A stretch of 64,000 nt of DNA, taken from the NCBI GenBank assembly GCA_944321515.1, contig CALULO010000004.1, positions 62,001-126,000 on the forward strand. The letters run 5' to 3'. The notes under the pieces are model-generated. The model saw nothing but the letters and a program-made list of their open reading frames with translations, was not told where the DNA came from and made no database searches. The stretch's first letter is position 1; each line of letters opens with the position of its first letter. Below are positions 1 to 8,427 of the stretch, in pieces. Origin of the DNA: an uncultured Atopobiaceae bacterium. Its GTDB lineage: Bacteria; Actinomycetota; Coriobacteriia; Coriobacteriales; Atopobiaceae. A program made the translations under genes and the position numbers.

Positions 1-1128
1 CGGGGCGGGGGCCTCGGGGAGAAGCATGCGCACCGCGTAGCGCGCCCAGCCGCCAAAGGCACAGATGCCGCAGACGCACAGGACCGAGAGCAGGTAGCCG
101 AGCTGCCCGGTCACCCCAGGCTCCGCGAGCGCCATCGCGAGCGCCGCGACGCTCGCCGCCGACAGAGGGTGCGAGCGCCGCCCGACGAGTGCGGAGAGCT
201 GCGAGACGAGCGACATCGCCCACGCGCGGACCGCAGAGGGCGGGGCCCCGCAGAAGACGACGAAGGCTCCCGTCGCGACGAGCAGCAGCCCGATGCGGGC
301 CGCCGGACGCAGCCCGGCGCGCCTGAGCGCCGCGCCCACGACCGCCGCCACGAGCACGAGATGGCCGCCCGAGACCGCCACGAGGTGGGAGACGCCACAC
401 TTGGCGAAGAGCTCGTCGAGCCCGCGGCCGTCCATCGCCCCGGTGGAGCCGCAGACGGCGCCGGCCAGCAGCGCGCGTGCGTCTGAGGAGGGGGCGTCGA
501 GGCTCTTGAGGACAAGGGACCGCACGGAGAGCACGGCGCCGACGAGGCCGCCCGCCGGCCGGCGCTCCAGCACGCGCACCGCGCGCACGGTGCCGGCGAG
601 GCCCTGTGAGCGGGAGCTCGCGCCCCACTCGTCGTCCGCGCTCGGCTCGAACCTCCCGACGCAGCGGACGGTCTCCCCCGCCGGGAGCTCCTCGTCCGAG
701 AGCAGCCAGACCGCCCCGCGCTCCTCCCCGCCGAGCAGCGCCCTCGCCCTGCCGCGCCAGCCGCTCGCCCCCTCGGCCATGTCCCCCTCGAGTGCGAACT
801 CCCAGACGGAGACAGGGCTCGAGCCAAGGGCGTCCGCGAGGGCCGCCTGCCTTGAGAGCTCGCGCGCCGAGACCGCGCAGGAGCAGGCAAGCGCCGCTCC
901 CAGGACCAGGGCAAGCGGGGCGACCGGCACGCGCCGCGGGTGCCAGAGCGCAAGCGCGACCGCACCGCACGTCACGGCCACGCCGAGCGAGAGGGCGAGC
1001 AGGCGCGCCGGCTCGACGCCCGTCCTCAGCGCGACGCGCATGCAGAGGAGCGTCGCCACGAGAGCCCAGAAGGCCGCCGGCAGCAGCGGGCGGTCGGGCC
1101 GCTGCCGTCGCGGGTCGCGATCAGACAC
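1..1128 (-). CDS. comEC: ComEC/Rec2 DNA-uptake channel, N-terminal part (cut by window edge)
   Basis: Inner-membrane channel that passes single-stranded DNA into the cell during natural transformation. The frame is open from a GTG at 1128 to base 1 (376 codons seen; the family is usually 700-800 residues, so the 3' half lies outside). N-terminal hydrophobic segments precede an OB-like soluble stretch and then the ComEC core, with HLVAVSGGHL near residue 245 and GAPPSAVRAWAM further on, both family signatures. The GTG overlaps the comEA stop by 8 bases, so the two are translationally coupled. High-G+C shadow frames on both strands are longer than expected here, but only this frame carries the motifs. 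Confidence 0.88.
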   Translation of the reverse strand, partial: MSDRDPRRQRPDRPLLPAAFWALVATLLCMRVALRTGVEPARLLALSLGVAVTCGAVALALWHPRRVPVAPLALVLGAALACSCAVSARELSRQAALADALGSSPVSVWEFALEGDMAEGASGWRGRARALLGGEERGAVWLLSDEELPAGETVRCVGRFEPSADDEWGASSRSQGLAGTVRAVRVLERRPAGGLVGAVLSVRSLVLKSLDAPSSDARALLAGAVCGSTGAMDGRGLDELFAKCGVSHLVAVSGGHLVLVAAVVGAALRRAGLRPAARIGLLLVATGAFVVFCGAPPSAVRAWAMSLVSQLSALVGRRSHPLSAASVAALAMALAEPGVTGQLGYLLSVLCVCGICAFGGWARYAVRMLLPEAPAP

Positions 1129-1828
1129 AGATAAGCCCCTCGAGCTTTGCGAACTTCTTCTCGCCTATCCCAGAGACCCTCATGAGGTCCTCGGGCGTGG
1201 TGAAGGGGCCGTTGCGGTCCCGGTCCTCAACGATGGCAGCGGCGGTGGCCTCCCCGACCCCCGGGAGCTCGTCAAGCTCCGCCGCGCTCGCGACGTTGAT
1301 GTTGACGAGCCCTCCCGCGCCCTGCGCGGCATCGTCCCCGAGCCCCGCCCCGGTCTCGACAGCCTTCTCGCCCTCAAAGGGAACGTGAACCTTCTCCCCG
1401 TCCAAGACCGTCGCGGCAAGGTTGAGCGAGGCGGTGTCCGCGCCCTCCGCGAGCCCACCGGCCGCGAGCACGGCGTCGTTCACCCTGGAGCCCTCGGGCA
1501 GCTCATAGACGCCCGGGGCGGTCACGGCGCCGTCGACGTGCACCACCACCGTAGCCGAGGCGGCCCCGGCACCCAGCGGCTCCCCCTCATCGACGTAGCC
1601 CCCGGCTCCGTCGCCATCCACGGCAACGGGAGCCGAGGCCTCAGCGGGGGCCTCCTCCGGCGCCGACCCGTCCGCGCGCTGGATGGAGACGCCTCCCCCG
1701 CCGCTGAGCAGGGCCACGACCGCGACGCCCGCCAAGACCACGACGAGGGCCGCGACCGCGGCGACCCTCCCCGCACCGCCGTAGCGCGCCACAAGCCTCC
1801 TGGTCCTTCTCGCCCGCTCCTGAGCCAC
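1121..1828 (-). CDS. comEA: ComEA-type competence DNA receptor
   Basis: Membrane-anchored DNA-binding protein that hands extracellular DNA to ComEC. A hydrophobic anchor rich in A, V and L lies about residues 20-42; an Ala/Glu/Pro linker follows; then an SLBB domain (VVVHVDGAVTAPGVY) and a helix-hairpin-helix module with LPGVGEATAAAI and VSGIGEKK. I chose GTG at 1828 because AAGGGGGG lies 7 bases upstream; an in-frame ATG at 1852 has no good ribosome site. It is followed directly by comEC. The last helix-hairpin-helix contains one copy of the repeated GGCGAGAAGAA motif, coding GEK. Confidence 0.9.
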   Translation of the reverse strand: MAQERARRTRRLVARYGGAGRVAAVAALVVVLAGVAVVALLSGGGGVSIQRADGSAPEEAPAEASAPVAVDGDGAGGYVDEGEPLGAGAASATVVVHVDGAVTAPGVYELPEGSRVNDAVLAAGGLAEGADTASLNLAATVLDGEKVHVPFEGEKAVETGAGLGDDAAQGAGGLVNINVASAAELDELPGVGEATAAAIVEDRDRNGPFTTPEDLMRVSGIGEKKFAKLEGLICV

Positions 1829-1937
1829 GCGACCACCCCCCTTCACCAGCATCCGCCCAGAGGGGGCCGAGGGCGGCGCGAAGGAGACAAAGTCAGTCGC
1901 GGACCTTGCGCCAACCTTCCGCGGGGCGGGTACGCAG

Positions 1938-1970
1938 AAAGGGACGCCCTGCTCAGCAGGACGTCCCTTT
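1938..1970 (-). terminator. Hairpin downstream of thiI
   Basis: Arms of 16 bases starting AAAGGGACG pair with one G-U wobble around a very short loop and end in CCCTTT on the minus strand. It lies about 44 bases past the thiI stop and before comEA, so it probably ends the mihF-gmk-rpoZ-thiI transcript. The rest of 1829-2013 shows no gene; I see no convincing comEA promoter. Confidence 0.65.
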
Positions 1971-2013
1971 CATCAAGAGGTGAATTGGCCTCTGCCGCCC
2001 GCGGTGCCCGGGA

Positions 2014-3261
2014 CTACCGCTGGACGGAGTCCGCGGCCGCAAGCTCGCGATGGTGGTCCCAAAGGGGCCCCTTGGGGGCGTGATAGGAGGGGCACTGCGG
2101 GAAGTCCCTCCACTCGACGGCGTCCACCAGCCCCTGGACCATGGCCTCGTGGTCGAAGCTCTCCCACGCCTCGAGCACCTGCTCCATCCGCGCGTGGGTC
2201 TCGGGACGGCGCGGCATGAAGAGCGTGCAGCAGTCCGGGGCAGTCTGGCAGGAGATGTCGTAGGTGCCGATCTGATGGGCGCGCGCGATGATCTCCTGCT
2301 TGTCCGAGCCGATCAGCGGGCGCAGGACGGGCATCGTCACGGCCTCGTTGACGGCGGCGATGTTCTCCAGGGTCTGGGAGGCCACCTGGCCGAGCGACTC
2401 GCCGGTGACGAGCGCCTTGGCCCCCTCGAGACGGGCGATGCGCTCGGAGACCTGCAGCATGACGCGGCGGTACATGATGATGCGCAGGCTCTGCGGGACC
2501 GCAAGGGATATCTCGCGCTGGCGCTCGCCGAAGGGCACCACGTAGAGGCGCCCCACCACGCCGGAGGGTGCGAGCGCGTCCACGATGTCCTGGCAGAGCC
2601 ACTCGCTCGTGTCCGCGGTCATGGGACGGCCAGAGAAGTGCACGGGCACGCAGATAGCGCCGCGCCGCCCCACCATCCAGGTCGCAACCGGGGAGTCGAA
2701 GCCGCTCGAGAGCAGCGTGACGACCTTGCCGGCCGTCCCCACCGGGAGGCCGCCCACGCCGGGCGCCGAGGCCGCGTAGACGAAGGTGCTCCCCTGGACC
2801 ACGTGCACCACGACGGTCACGTCGGGCGTGTGGACGTCTACCTTCTTGTCTGGGAAGGCCTCGCAGAGCACGGAGCCGACAAGACGGTTCATCTCAAGGC
2901 TGTGGCGCTCGTAGGTGGTCGAGGAGCGCCGCGCGTGCACCTTGAAGCTCGCGAAGTCGCCGGCCTCGCCGAGCGCGCGGACCGCTGCGGCGCAGTACTC
3001 GCCCTCGTCGAGCCCGCACTTGTACGCAAGCGAGACGCGCGCGACGCCGGGAACGCGCCTGATGGTGGCCGCGAGCTCCTCGCTCGCGAGCCGGTCGGCC
3101 GTCTCCACGACGATGTAGCCGGAGATGCGAGCGATGTTGCTCACGTCAAATCCGGCCAGGGCACGGTGCAGGTTGGTGACGAGCTGGTTCTCGAAGGTCG
3201 AGCGGTTCTTGCCCTTGAGGCCGATCTCGTGGTAGTGGACGAGGCAGAGTCTCTCGGTCAT
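2014..3261 (-). CDS. thiI: tRNA 4-thiouridine synthetase ThiI
   Basis: Uses ATP and persulfide sulfur to make 4-thiouridine at position 8 of tRNA, and in many bacteria supplies sulfur for thiamine. The 415 residues give an N-terminal ferredoxin-like/THUMP region (about 1-165) and a PP-loop adenylation domain with LLSSGFDSPVATW near residue 185. A DCCTLFMPRRP stretch near the C-terminus is typical of the family. There is no rhodanese domain, as in many Gram-positives. It is last in an apparent mihF-gmk-rpoZ-thiI operon, 8 bases after rpoZ. Confidence 0.93.
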   Translation of the reverse strand: MTERLCLVHYHEIGLKGKNRSTFENQLVTNLHRALAGFDVSNIARISGYIVVETADRLASEELAATIRRVPGVARVSLAYKCGLDEGEYCAAAVRALGEAGDFASFKVHARRSSTTYERHSLEMNRLVGSVLCEAFPDKKVDVHTPDVTVVVHVVQGSTFVYAASAPGVGGLPVGTAGKVVTLLSSGFDSPVATWMVGRRGAICVPVHFSGRPMTADTSEWLCQDIVDALAPSGVVGRLYVVPFGERQREISLAVPQSLRIIMYRRVMLQVSERIARLEGAKALVTGESLGQVASQTLENIAAVNEAVTMPVLRPLIGSDKQEIIARAHQIGTYDISCQTAPDCCTLFMPRRPETHARMEQVLEAWESFDHEAMVQGLVDAVEWRDFPQCPSYHAPKGPLWDHHRELAAADSVQR

Positions 3262-3269
3262 GCGCTCCC

Positions 3270-3554
3270 CTACAGGACGATCGTATTGGCGCCCTTGATG
3301 TCCTCGTCGAAGTCCTCCTTGACGAAGCTCAAGGTGTCTTCCTCGATCTCCTGCATGGCGATAGAGACCGGGTCCTTGCCGGACGCGACGGTCGTGATGT
3401 CGTCAAAGTCCTGGATTGCCGTCACGCGCAGGTGCTGGCCGCGAACCATGTTGTTGATGTCGCAGGCGCGCTTCGACGCGATCGAGCAGAGCAGGAACGG
3501 GTTGTGCTCGGTCTTGTCGAGCAGGGTGTCAATCTCAGGCTTGATCACAGACAT
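3270..3554 (-). CDS. rpoZ: RNA polymerase omega subunit
   Basis: Small subunit that helps assemble and stabilise RNA polymerase. The 94-residue protein begins MSVIKPEIDTLLDKTEHNPF and contains the family core SKRACDINNMVRGQHL, where the invariant RA..I contacts beta prime. I chose the ATG at 3554 because it gives the family N-terminus and has GGAGG 11 bases upstream; an open frame 12 codons longer is not supported. The start overlaps the end of gmk by about 20 bases, the usual gmk-rpoZ arrangement. Confidence 0.93.
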   Translation of the reverse strand: MSVIKPEIDTLLDKTEHNPFLLCSIASKRACDINNMVRGQHLRVTAIQDFDDITTVASGKDPVSIAMQEIEEDTLSFVKEDFDEDIKGANTIVL

Positions 3555-4134
3555 CTTGTGAGGGACCTCCGTTGTTCTCGTACGTGTCAATCACTTGTTG
3601 CAGCTCGAGGCAGGCTCGCTCGAGGTCGTCGTTGACTATCCTCACGTCGTAGAGGGGCGCCTTAGCCATCTCCTCGCGCGCGTTCGCAAGCCTGCGCTCG
3701 ATGTCGGCCTCGGACTCGGTGCCACGGCCGCGCAGGCGCCGCTCGAGCTCATCCATGCTGGGCGGCTCGACGAAGACGAGCACCGCCTCCGGCACCCGCT
3801 CGCGCACCATGAGCCCGCCTTGGACGTCAATCTCCAGGACGACGGAGCTGCCGGCGCCCGTCACGCGCTCGACCTCCTGCCGCAGCGTGCCGTAGCGGTG
3901 CCCGTGGACCCACGCCCACTCGAGGAAGTCACCTGCGGCAACACGCCGGTCGAACTCCTCGTCCGAGAGGAAGTAGTAGGCCACGCCGTCAGCCTCGCCC
4001 GGACGCGGGTCACGCGTAGTGGCAGAAACCGTCAGGCCCAGGCTGACGACGCGCTCGCGCAGCAGCGCGACGAGCGTCCCCTTGCCGACGCCTGACGGTC
4101 CCGAGACTACGAACGTTCTAGCTCTTCTGGCCAA
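3535..4134 (-). CDS. gmk: Guanylate kinase
   Basis: Phosphorylates GMP to GDP with ATP. The P-loop SGPSGVGKGTL is at the N-terminus, followed by SATTRDPRPGE (GMP binding), the YYFLSDEEF segment and the LEIDVQGG motif. The 199-residue length is normal. The likely start is TTG at 4134, one base after the mihF stop, because any longer start runs into unrelated residues from the mihF region. No strong ribosome site is visible, so translation is probably coupled to mihF. Confidence 0.92.
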   Translation of the reverse strand: MARRARTFVVSGPSGVGKGTLVALLRERVVSLGLTVSATTRDPRPGEADGVAYYFLSDEEFDRRVAAGDFLEWAWVHGHRYGTLRQEVERVTGAGSSVVLEIDVQGGLMVRERVPEAVLVFVEPPSMDELERRLRGRGTESEADIERRLANAREEMAKAPLYDVRIVNDDLERACLELQQVIDTYENNGGPSQDVCDQA

Positions 4135-4135
4135 C

Positions 4136-4444
4136 TTACTTGGTGAGGGCCTCGACGAGCTGCTCGCGCTGGCGAGCGCCCAGGCCCTTGACGCGACGGG
4201 TGGCGGAGATGCCCAGCTCGTCCATGATCTTGGCGGCCTTGGCCTTGCCGTAGCCGGGGAGGGACTCAATGAGAGTGGAGACCTTCATGCGGCTGGCAAT
4301 GGGGTCATCGGAGTCGAGGACGTCCTGAAGGGTGACCTTGCCGCTCTTGATCTTCTCACGCAGCTCAGCACGCTCGTGACGGGCCTGGGCGGCCTTCTCG
4401 AGGGCGGCCTTGCGCTGCTCGTCGGTAAGCTGAGGTAGAGCCAT
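4136..4444 (-). CDS. mihF: Actinobacterial integration host factor (mIHF)
   Basis: Nucleoid-associated protein of the actinobacterial mIHF family, unrelated to the HU-like IHF of proteobacteria; it binds and bends DNA and affects nucleoid shape and phage integration. The 102-residue protein has a basic helical N-terminus and the conserved helix-two-turn-helix LPGYGKAKAAKIMDELGI followed by RRVKGLGARQREQL. GGAGG sits 5 bases before the ATG at 4444. It heads the gmk-rpoZ-thiI operon, a placement typical of actinobacteria. Confidence 0.93.
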   Translation of the reverse strand: MALPQLTDEQRKAALEKAAQARHERAELREKIKSGKVTLQDVLDSDDPIASRMKVSTLIESLPGYGKAKAAKIMDELGISATRRVKGLGARQREQLVEALTK

Positions 4445-4517
4445 AAAATCCTCCAAACATCGTGTTCTTCTGAGCCACCCGACGCTCCGGCCGGCTCGCA
4501 CCCACCTAGTTTGCCCA

Positions 4518-4546
4518 TTTAGCTCCTGTTTTGCAAGACCTCTCCA
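4518..4546 (-). promoter_or_regulatory. Possible promoter for mihF operon
   Basis: On the minus strand TTGCAA is separated by 17 bases from CAAACT, in the relatively A+T-rich gap between the pyrF terminator and mihF. The -10 matches consensus only partly, so this is a weak call; the gap 4445-4680 shows nothing else besides the hairpin at 4585-4621. Confidence 0.35.
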
Positions 4547-4584
4547 CTAAAGGTGCAGCTCAGAGGGCAATCCTACACAGAAAT

Positions 4585-4621
4585 GTGGCCCCGGGGCCAT
4601 CCTAGGGGGCTCCGGGGCCAC
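4585..4621 (-). terminator. Hairpin after pyrF
   Basis: A perfect 10-base stem, GTGGCCCCGG with its complement, encloses a 17-base loop about 60 bases past the pyrF stop. It has no T run, so it may act as a structural or Rho-assisted end of the pyr operon. Confidence 0.55.
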
Positions 4622-4680
4622 GCATGTTCCTCGCACGGGTGCGTCACGCCGCCGGCTTCGGGGGGGCGGAGGCGCAGCCC

Positions 4681-5403
4681 CTAGGCGGTGAGCTCGGCGA
4701 TGATGGCGTCGAAGGCCGCCGCCGGGTCCTCGGCCCCCGTGATCGGTCGGCCGATGACCAGCTTGGACGCGCCCGCCGCGATGGCGGCGGCAGGGGTGGC
4801 GATGCGCTTCTGGTCCCCGACCTCGGCGCCGGCGGGGCGGACGCCGGGAGTGACGATCAGCGCGTCGGGGCCCAGGAGCCCACGCATCTGGGCTGCCTCC
4901 TGGGGGGAGCAGACGATGCCGTCCGAGCCGGCACCGCAGGCGAGGCTCGCGAGGCGCGCGACCTCCTCGGCCACCGGCGACCCCACGCCGATCTCCGCGA
5001 GGGCCCCCTGGTCCATGCTCGTGAGCACCGAGATGGCAACGAGGCGGGTGCGGTCCCCGTCACGCTGCTCGGCGGCCTCCTCGGCACCGGCGCGCGCCGC
5101 CGCGATCATGGCAGAGCCGCCCAGGCCGTGGATGGAGAGGATGTCGGCCCCAGTGAGCGAGGCCGCGCGCACCGCGCCCTGCACCTGGAACGGGATGTCG
5201 TGGACCTTGAGGTCCAGGAACACGCGCAGGCCGCGCTCGCGCATGGCGTCTACGATGGCGGGGCCCTCCGCGTAGAAGAGCGTCATGCCCACCTTGACCC
5301 ACGTGGCCTTGCCGGCGAGAAGGTCGGCGAGCTCGAACGCGCGCTCGCGGCTGCAGTCCAGGGCAACGATGACCTTGTCGCTCGCCTCTTCGTACGTTAG
5401 CAT
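4681..5403 (-). CDS. pyrF: Orotidine 5'-phosphate decarboxylase
   Basis: Last step of UMP synthesis: decarboxylates OMP. The 240-residue TIM barrel shows VALDCSRERAFELA at the N-terminus, the catalytic DLKVHDIP motif near residue 65 (family Lys and Asp), and the phosphate loop TPGVRPAGAEVGDQKR near the C-terminus. It is last in pyrRBCKDF and overlaps the end of pyrD by 7 bases. Confidence 0.95.
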   Translation of the reverse strand: MLTYEEASDKVIVALDCSRERAFELADLLAGKATWVKVGMTLFYAEGPAIVDAMRERGLRVFLDLKVHDIPFQVQGAVRAASLTGADILSIHGLGGSAMIAAARAGAEEAAEQRDGDRTRLVAISVLTSMDQGALAEIGVGSPVAEEVARLASLACGAGSDGIVCSPQEAAQMRGLLGPDALIVTPGVRPAGAEVGDQKRIATPAAAIAAGASKLVIGRPITGAEDPAAAFDAIIAELTA

Positions 5404-6326
5404 TCCACCGCTCCAATCAGCTCGTTGATGTCGGCAACCCCCTGCTCGGCGGCCCAGGCGGCAAGCCCGTCCACGACTCGGCTCGCACAGGTGGGGTCAT
5501 AGAAGTTGGCGGTTCCCACGGTGACGGAGGTGGCACCGGCGAGGATCATCTCCGCAGCGTCCTGCCAGCTTGCGACGCCGCCCATCCCGTTGACGGGGAT
5601 CTTGACCGCGTTCGCTGCCTCCCAGACCATGCGCACGGCTATGGCGTGGATGGCGGGGCCTGAGACGCCGCCCGTGGGCTTGGAGAGTCGGCTCCTCCTG
5701 GTCCGCACGTCGATGGACATGCCGTTTATGGTGTTGATGAGGGAGAGGGCGTCGGCGCCCTCGGCCTCGCAGGCCCGGGCGATCTCCGGCACGCGCACCG
5801 GCGCCATCTTCACCAGGAGCGGCCGGTGCACTCGCGGGCGCACCGCGCGCACCACCTCGGCTGCGCTCTCGGGCGTGCCGCCCACGAGCGCCCCGCCGCG
5901 CGCGATGTTGGGGCAGGAGATGTTCATCTCCACGCCGCTCGCCCACGGGCAGAGCTCCTCGATCTTCTCGACCGCGGCCACGTACTCCTCGACGGAGTGG
6001 CCCGCAGCCTGCACGATGACGCGGCAGTCGCGGTCCTCGAGCCCGGCGAGGTAGTCGCCGAACTGCTCGACCATGCCGGCCACGCCCGGGTTGGCAAGGC
6101 CCACGGTGTTCATCATGCCCGAGGGGACCTCGCACATGCGCGGGGCGGGGTTGCCGGCCCAGGGGACGGCCGAGCAGCCCTTGGTGGTGATCGCGCCGAG
6201 GCGAGCCACGTCGAAGAAGCCCTCGAACTGCTTGCCGAAGCCGAAGGTGCCCGAGGCGGTGTTCACGGGGTTCTTCATGCGCACGCCGCCGAGGTCGACG
6301 GCCATGCTCACGTTCTTCTCGCCCAT
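5397..6326 (-). CDS. pyrD: Dihydroorotate dehydrogenase B, catalytic subunit
   Basis: FMN-dependent oxidation of dihydroorotate to orotate; class 1B, working with PyrK to pass electrons to NAD. The 309-residue barrel starts MGEKNVSMAVDLGG, with NTASGTFGFGKQF early and NISCPN in the middle, whose Cys is the catalytic base of class 1 enzymes. The ATG at 6326 shares one base with the pyrK stop. Longer open frames upstream read through pyrK in another frame and are not real. The start region contains a GTTCTTCTCGCC motif copy on the other strand (GEKN). Confidence 0.95.
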   Translation of the reverse strand: MGEKNVSMAVDLGGVRMKNPVNTASGTFGFGKQFEGFFDVARLGAITTKGCSAVPWAGNPAPRMCEVPSGMMNTVGLANPGVAGMVEQFGDYLAGLEDRDCRVIVQAAGHSVEEYVAAVEKIEELCPWASGVEMNISCPNIARGGALVGGTPESAAEVVRAVRPRVHRPLLVKMAPVRVPEIARACEAEGADALSLINTINGMSIDVRTRRSRLSKPTGGVSGPAIHAIAVRMVWEAANAVKIPVNGMGGVASWQDAAEMILAGATSVTVGTANFYDPTCASRVVDGLAAWAAEQGVADINELIGAVEC

Positions 6327-7117
6327 CACCAGGCCACCTCCTCCGCGTCGAAGACCGGGCCGTCCTTGCAGCAGGACTTGTAGGAGCCGTCTGCCATGGC
6401 CACGTTGCAGGTGCCGCACGCGCCGAAGCCGCAGCACATCATCCGCTCCATGGAGACGAGGCAGCGGACCCCCGACTCGCGGCACAGGCGTGCGACGCCG
6501 GCCATCATGACCTCGGGGCCGCAGGTGAAGACCACGTCGTAGGAGCCGTCCGCGAGGAGCTCGGCGAGGGCGTCGGTGGTGAAGCCGCGCCTGCCCGCGG
6601 TGCCGTCGTCGGTGGTCACCTCGACGCGCCCGGCGCCGAGGGCGTCGAGCTCCTCGACGCCCCAGAGCCTCTCGGACGTCTGGGCCCCCACCACGGCGTC
6701 GAAGGCGACGCCGGAGGCGGAGAGCATGCGGGCGCACGCCACGACGGGGGTGACGCCGACGCCGCCGGCGACCAGGCAGGCGCGCGAGGCACCCTCCGGG
6801 AGGGGCCAGGGGTTGCCGCACGGCCCGACGATCGTGGTCGCGTCTCCCGGGGCCATCGCGGCGAGCCGCGACGTGCCGCCGCCCACGACTGCGTAGACGA
6901 TCTCTATGGTCCCGGCGTCCGGGTCGGCGTGCGAGAAGGACAGCGGAACGCGCAGGATCTCGCTCGCGTCCCCGGGGACCTCCACGTCGACGAACTGGCC
7001 GGCCGCAATCTTGGCGGCGAGCGTCGGCGCGGAGAGGACGACCCTCATGAGGCCGTCGCCCACCGGCTCGTTGGACGCGACGACGACGTCGTGCAGCCCC
7101 GTAGCCACGGCCGTCAC
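6326..7117 (-). CDS. pyrK: Dihydroorotate dehydrogenase B electron-transfer subunit
   Basis: FAD and [2Fe-2S] protein that moves electrons from PyrD to NAD. The 263 residues give an N-terminal ferredoxin-reductase-like barrel, a nucleotide-binding part with VAGGVGVTPVVACA, and near the C-terminus the iron-sulfur cluster CCGFGACGTC followed by SCCKDGPVF. The start is GTG at 7117, overlapping the pyrC stop by 4 bases (GTGA). Presence of pyrK together with pyrD fixes the class 1B assignment. Confidence 0.94.
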   Translation of the reverse strand: MTAVATGLHDVVVASNEPVGDGLMRVVLSAPTLAAKIAAGQFVDVEVPGDASEILRVPLSFSHADPDAGTIEIVYAVVGGGTSRLAAMAPGDATTIVGPCGNPWPLPEGASRACLVAGGVGVTPVVACARMLSASGVAFDAVVGAQTSERLWGVEELDALGAGRVEVTTDDGTAGRRGFTTDALAELLADGSYDVVFTCGPEVMMAGVARLCRESGVRCLVSMERMMCCGFGACGTCNVAMADGSYKSCCKDGPVFDAEEVAW

Positions 7118-8427
7118 TTGAGGACCCTCGGGACGGGGGTGAGCTCGCCGTCGGTGAGCGTCCTGCGGCCGGCCACGAAGACGTCGCTCGCCGCGCCGGT
7201 GAGCGTCTGGCCCAGCCACGCGGAGTTCTTCGAGCGGCTCTGGAGGTAGTCCGGCGTCACGGTGACTACGGCGGCCGGGTCGATGAGCGTGAGGTCCGCG
7301 ACGGAGCCGGCCTCGATGCGGACGGGGTCGAGCCTGAGCACGTGGCGCGGGTTGACGGCCATGACCTCGACGAGGCGAGACCAGCTCATCGTGCCGGGGA
7401 GAACGAGGTTGGTGAGCATGAGCGGCAGCGACGTCTCGAGGCCCACGATGCCGAAGAACGCGATCTCCCACTCGCAGTCCTTCTCGTGGGGCGCGTGGGG
7501 AGCGTGGTCGGTCACGATGCAGTCGATCGTGCCGTCGACGACGCCCTCGCGCAGCGCGGCGGCGTCTCGCGCGGTCCGCAGGGGCGGGTTCATCTTGAGG
7601 TTGGTGTCATAGGCGTCCGTGATGTCGTCCTCGCAGAGGAAGAGGTGGTGCGGGGTGACCTCGCAGGTCACGGGCAGGCCCTCCGCCTTGGCCGAGCGCA
7701 CGAGCTCAAGGCCCTTCTCGGTGGAGATGTGGGCGATGTGGAGGGCGCAGCCGGTCATGCGGCAGAGCTCGATGTCGCGGTAGATCTCCAGCTCCTCGCC
7801 GAGGGACGGCCAGCCGAACATGCCGAGGCGCGTGCTCGCGCGGCCCTCGTTGATGACGCCGTGGGTGGTGAGGCTCTCCACCTCGCAGTGGGCGGAGACG
7901 ACCTTGTCGAACTGGGAGACGTACTCCATGCAGGTGCGCATCATCCCGGCGCTCTGGACGCCGTGGCCGTCGTCGGAGAATGCGACGGCGCCCTCCATCA
8001 CCATGTCACCGATCTCGGCGAGCTGCTGGCCCTTCTCTCCGGTCGTGAGCGCGCCGATCGGGCGCACGTGGCACAGGCCGGCGTGACGGGCGCGGTCGAT
8101 CTGGTAGCGGACCTCGGCGCCCGTGTCGGTGACCGGGTCGGTGTTGGGCATCGTGGCCACGTCGGTGAAGCCGCCGTGCGTCGCCGCGCGGGCGCCCGTC
8201 TCGATGGTCTCCTTGTACTCGAAGCCCGGGTCGCGGAAGTGCACGTGCATGTCGACGAGGCCGGGAACGAGGTACTTGCCGGCGGCCTCCACGACCACCG
8301 CGCCCTCGGGGGCCTCGAGGCTCTCCCCCACCGCGACGATCTTGTCGGCGTCGATGAGCACGTCGCGAACGCCGTCGAGGCCGACCTGCGGGTCGACGAC
8401 GTGGGCACCCCTAAGCAGAAACGCCAT
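7114..8427 (-). CDS. pyrC: Dihydroorotase
   Basis: Zinc amidohydrolase that cyclises carbamoyl-aspartate to dihydroorotate. The 437-residue protein shows the DMHVHFRDPG metal motif near residue 58, a downstream HIAHIS-type histidine motif, and DHAPHAPHEKDCEWE late in the barrel. This is the type I form found in Gram-positive operons. Its start overlaps the end of pyrB by 17 bases. Confidence 0.95.
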   Translation of the reverse strand: MAFLLRGAHVVDPQVGLDGVRDVLIDADKIVAVGESLEAPEGAVVVEAAGKYLVPGLVDMHVHFRDPGFEYKETIETGARAATHGGFTDVATMPNTDPVTDTGAEVRYQIDRARHAGLCHVRPIGALTTGEKGQQLAEIGDMVMEGAVAFSDDGHGVQSAGMMRTCMEYVSQFDKVVSAHCEVESLTTHGVINEGRASTRLGMFGWPSLGEELEIYRDIELCRMTGCALHIAHISTEKGLELVRSAKAEGLPVTCEVTPHHLFLCEDDITDAYDTNLKMNPPLRTARDAAALREGVVDGTIDCIVTDHAPHAPHEKDCEWEIAFFGIVGLETSLPLMLTNLVLPGTMSWSRLVEVMAVNPRHVLRLDPVRIEAGSVADLTLIDPAAVVTVTPDYLQSRSKNSAWLGQTLTGAASDVFVAGRRTLTDGELTPVPRVLK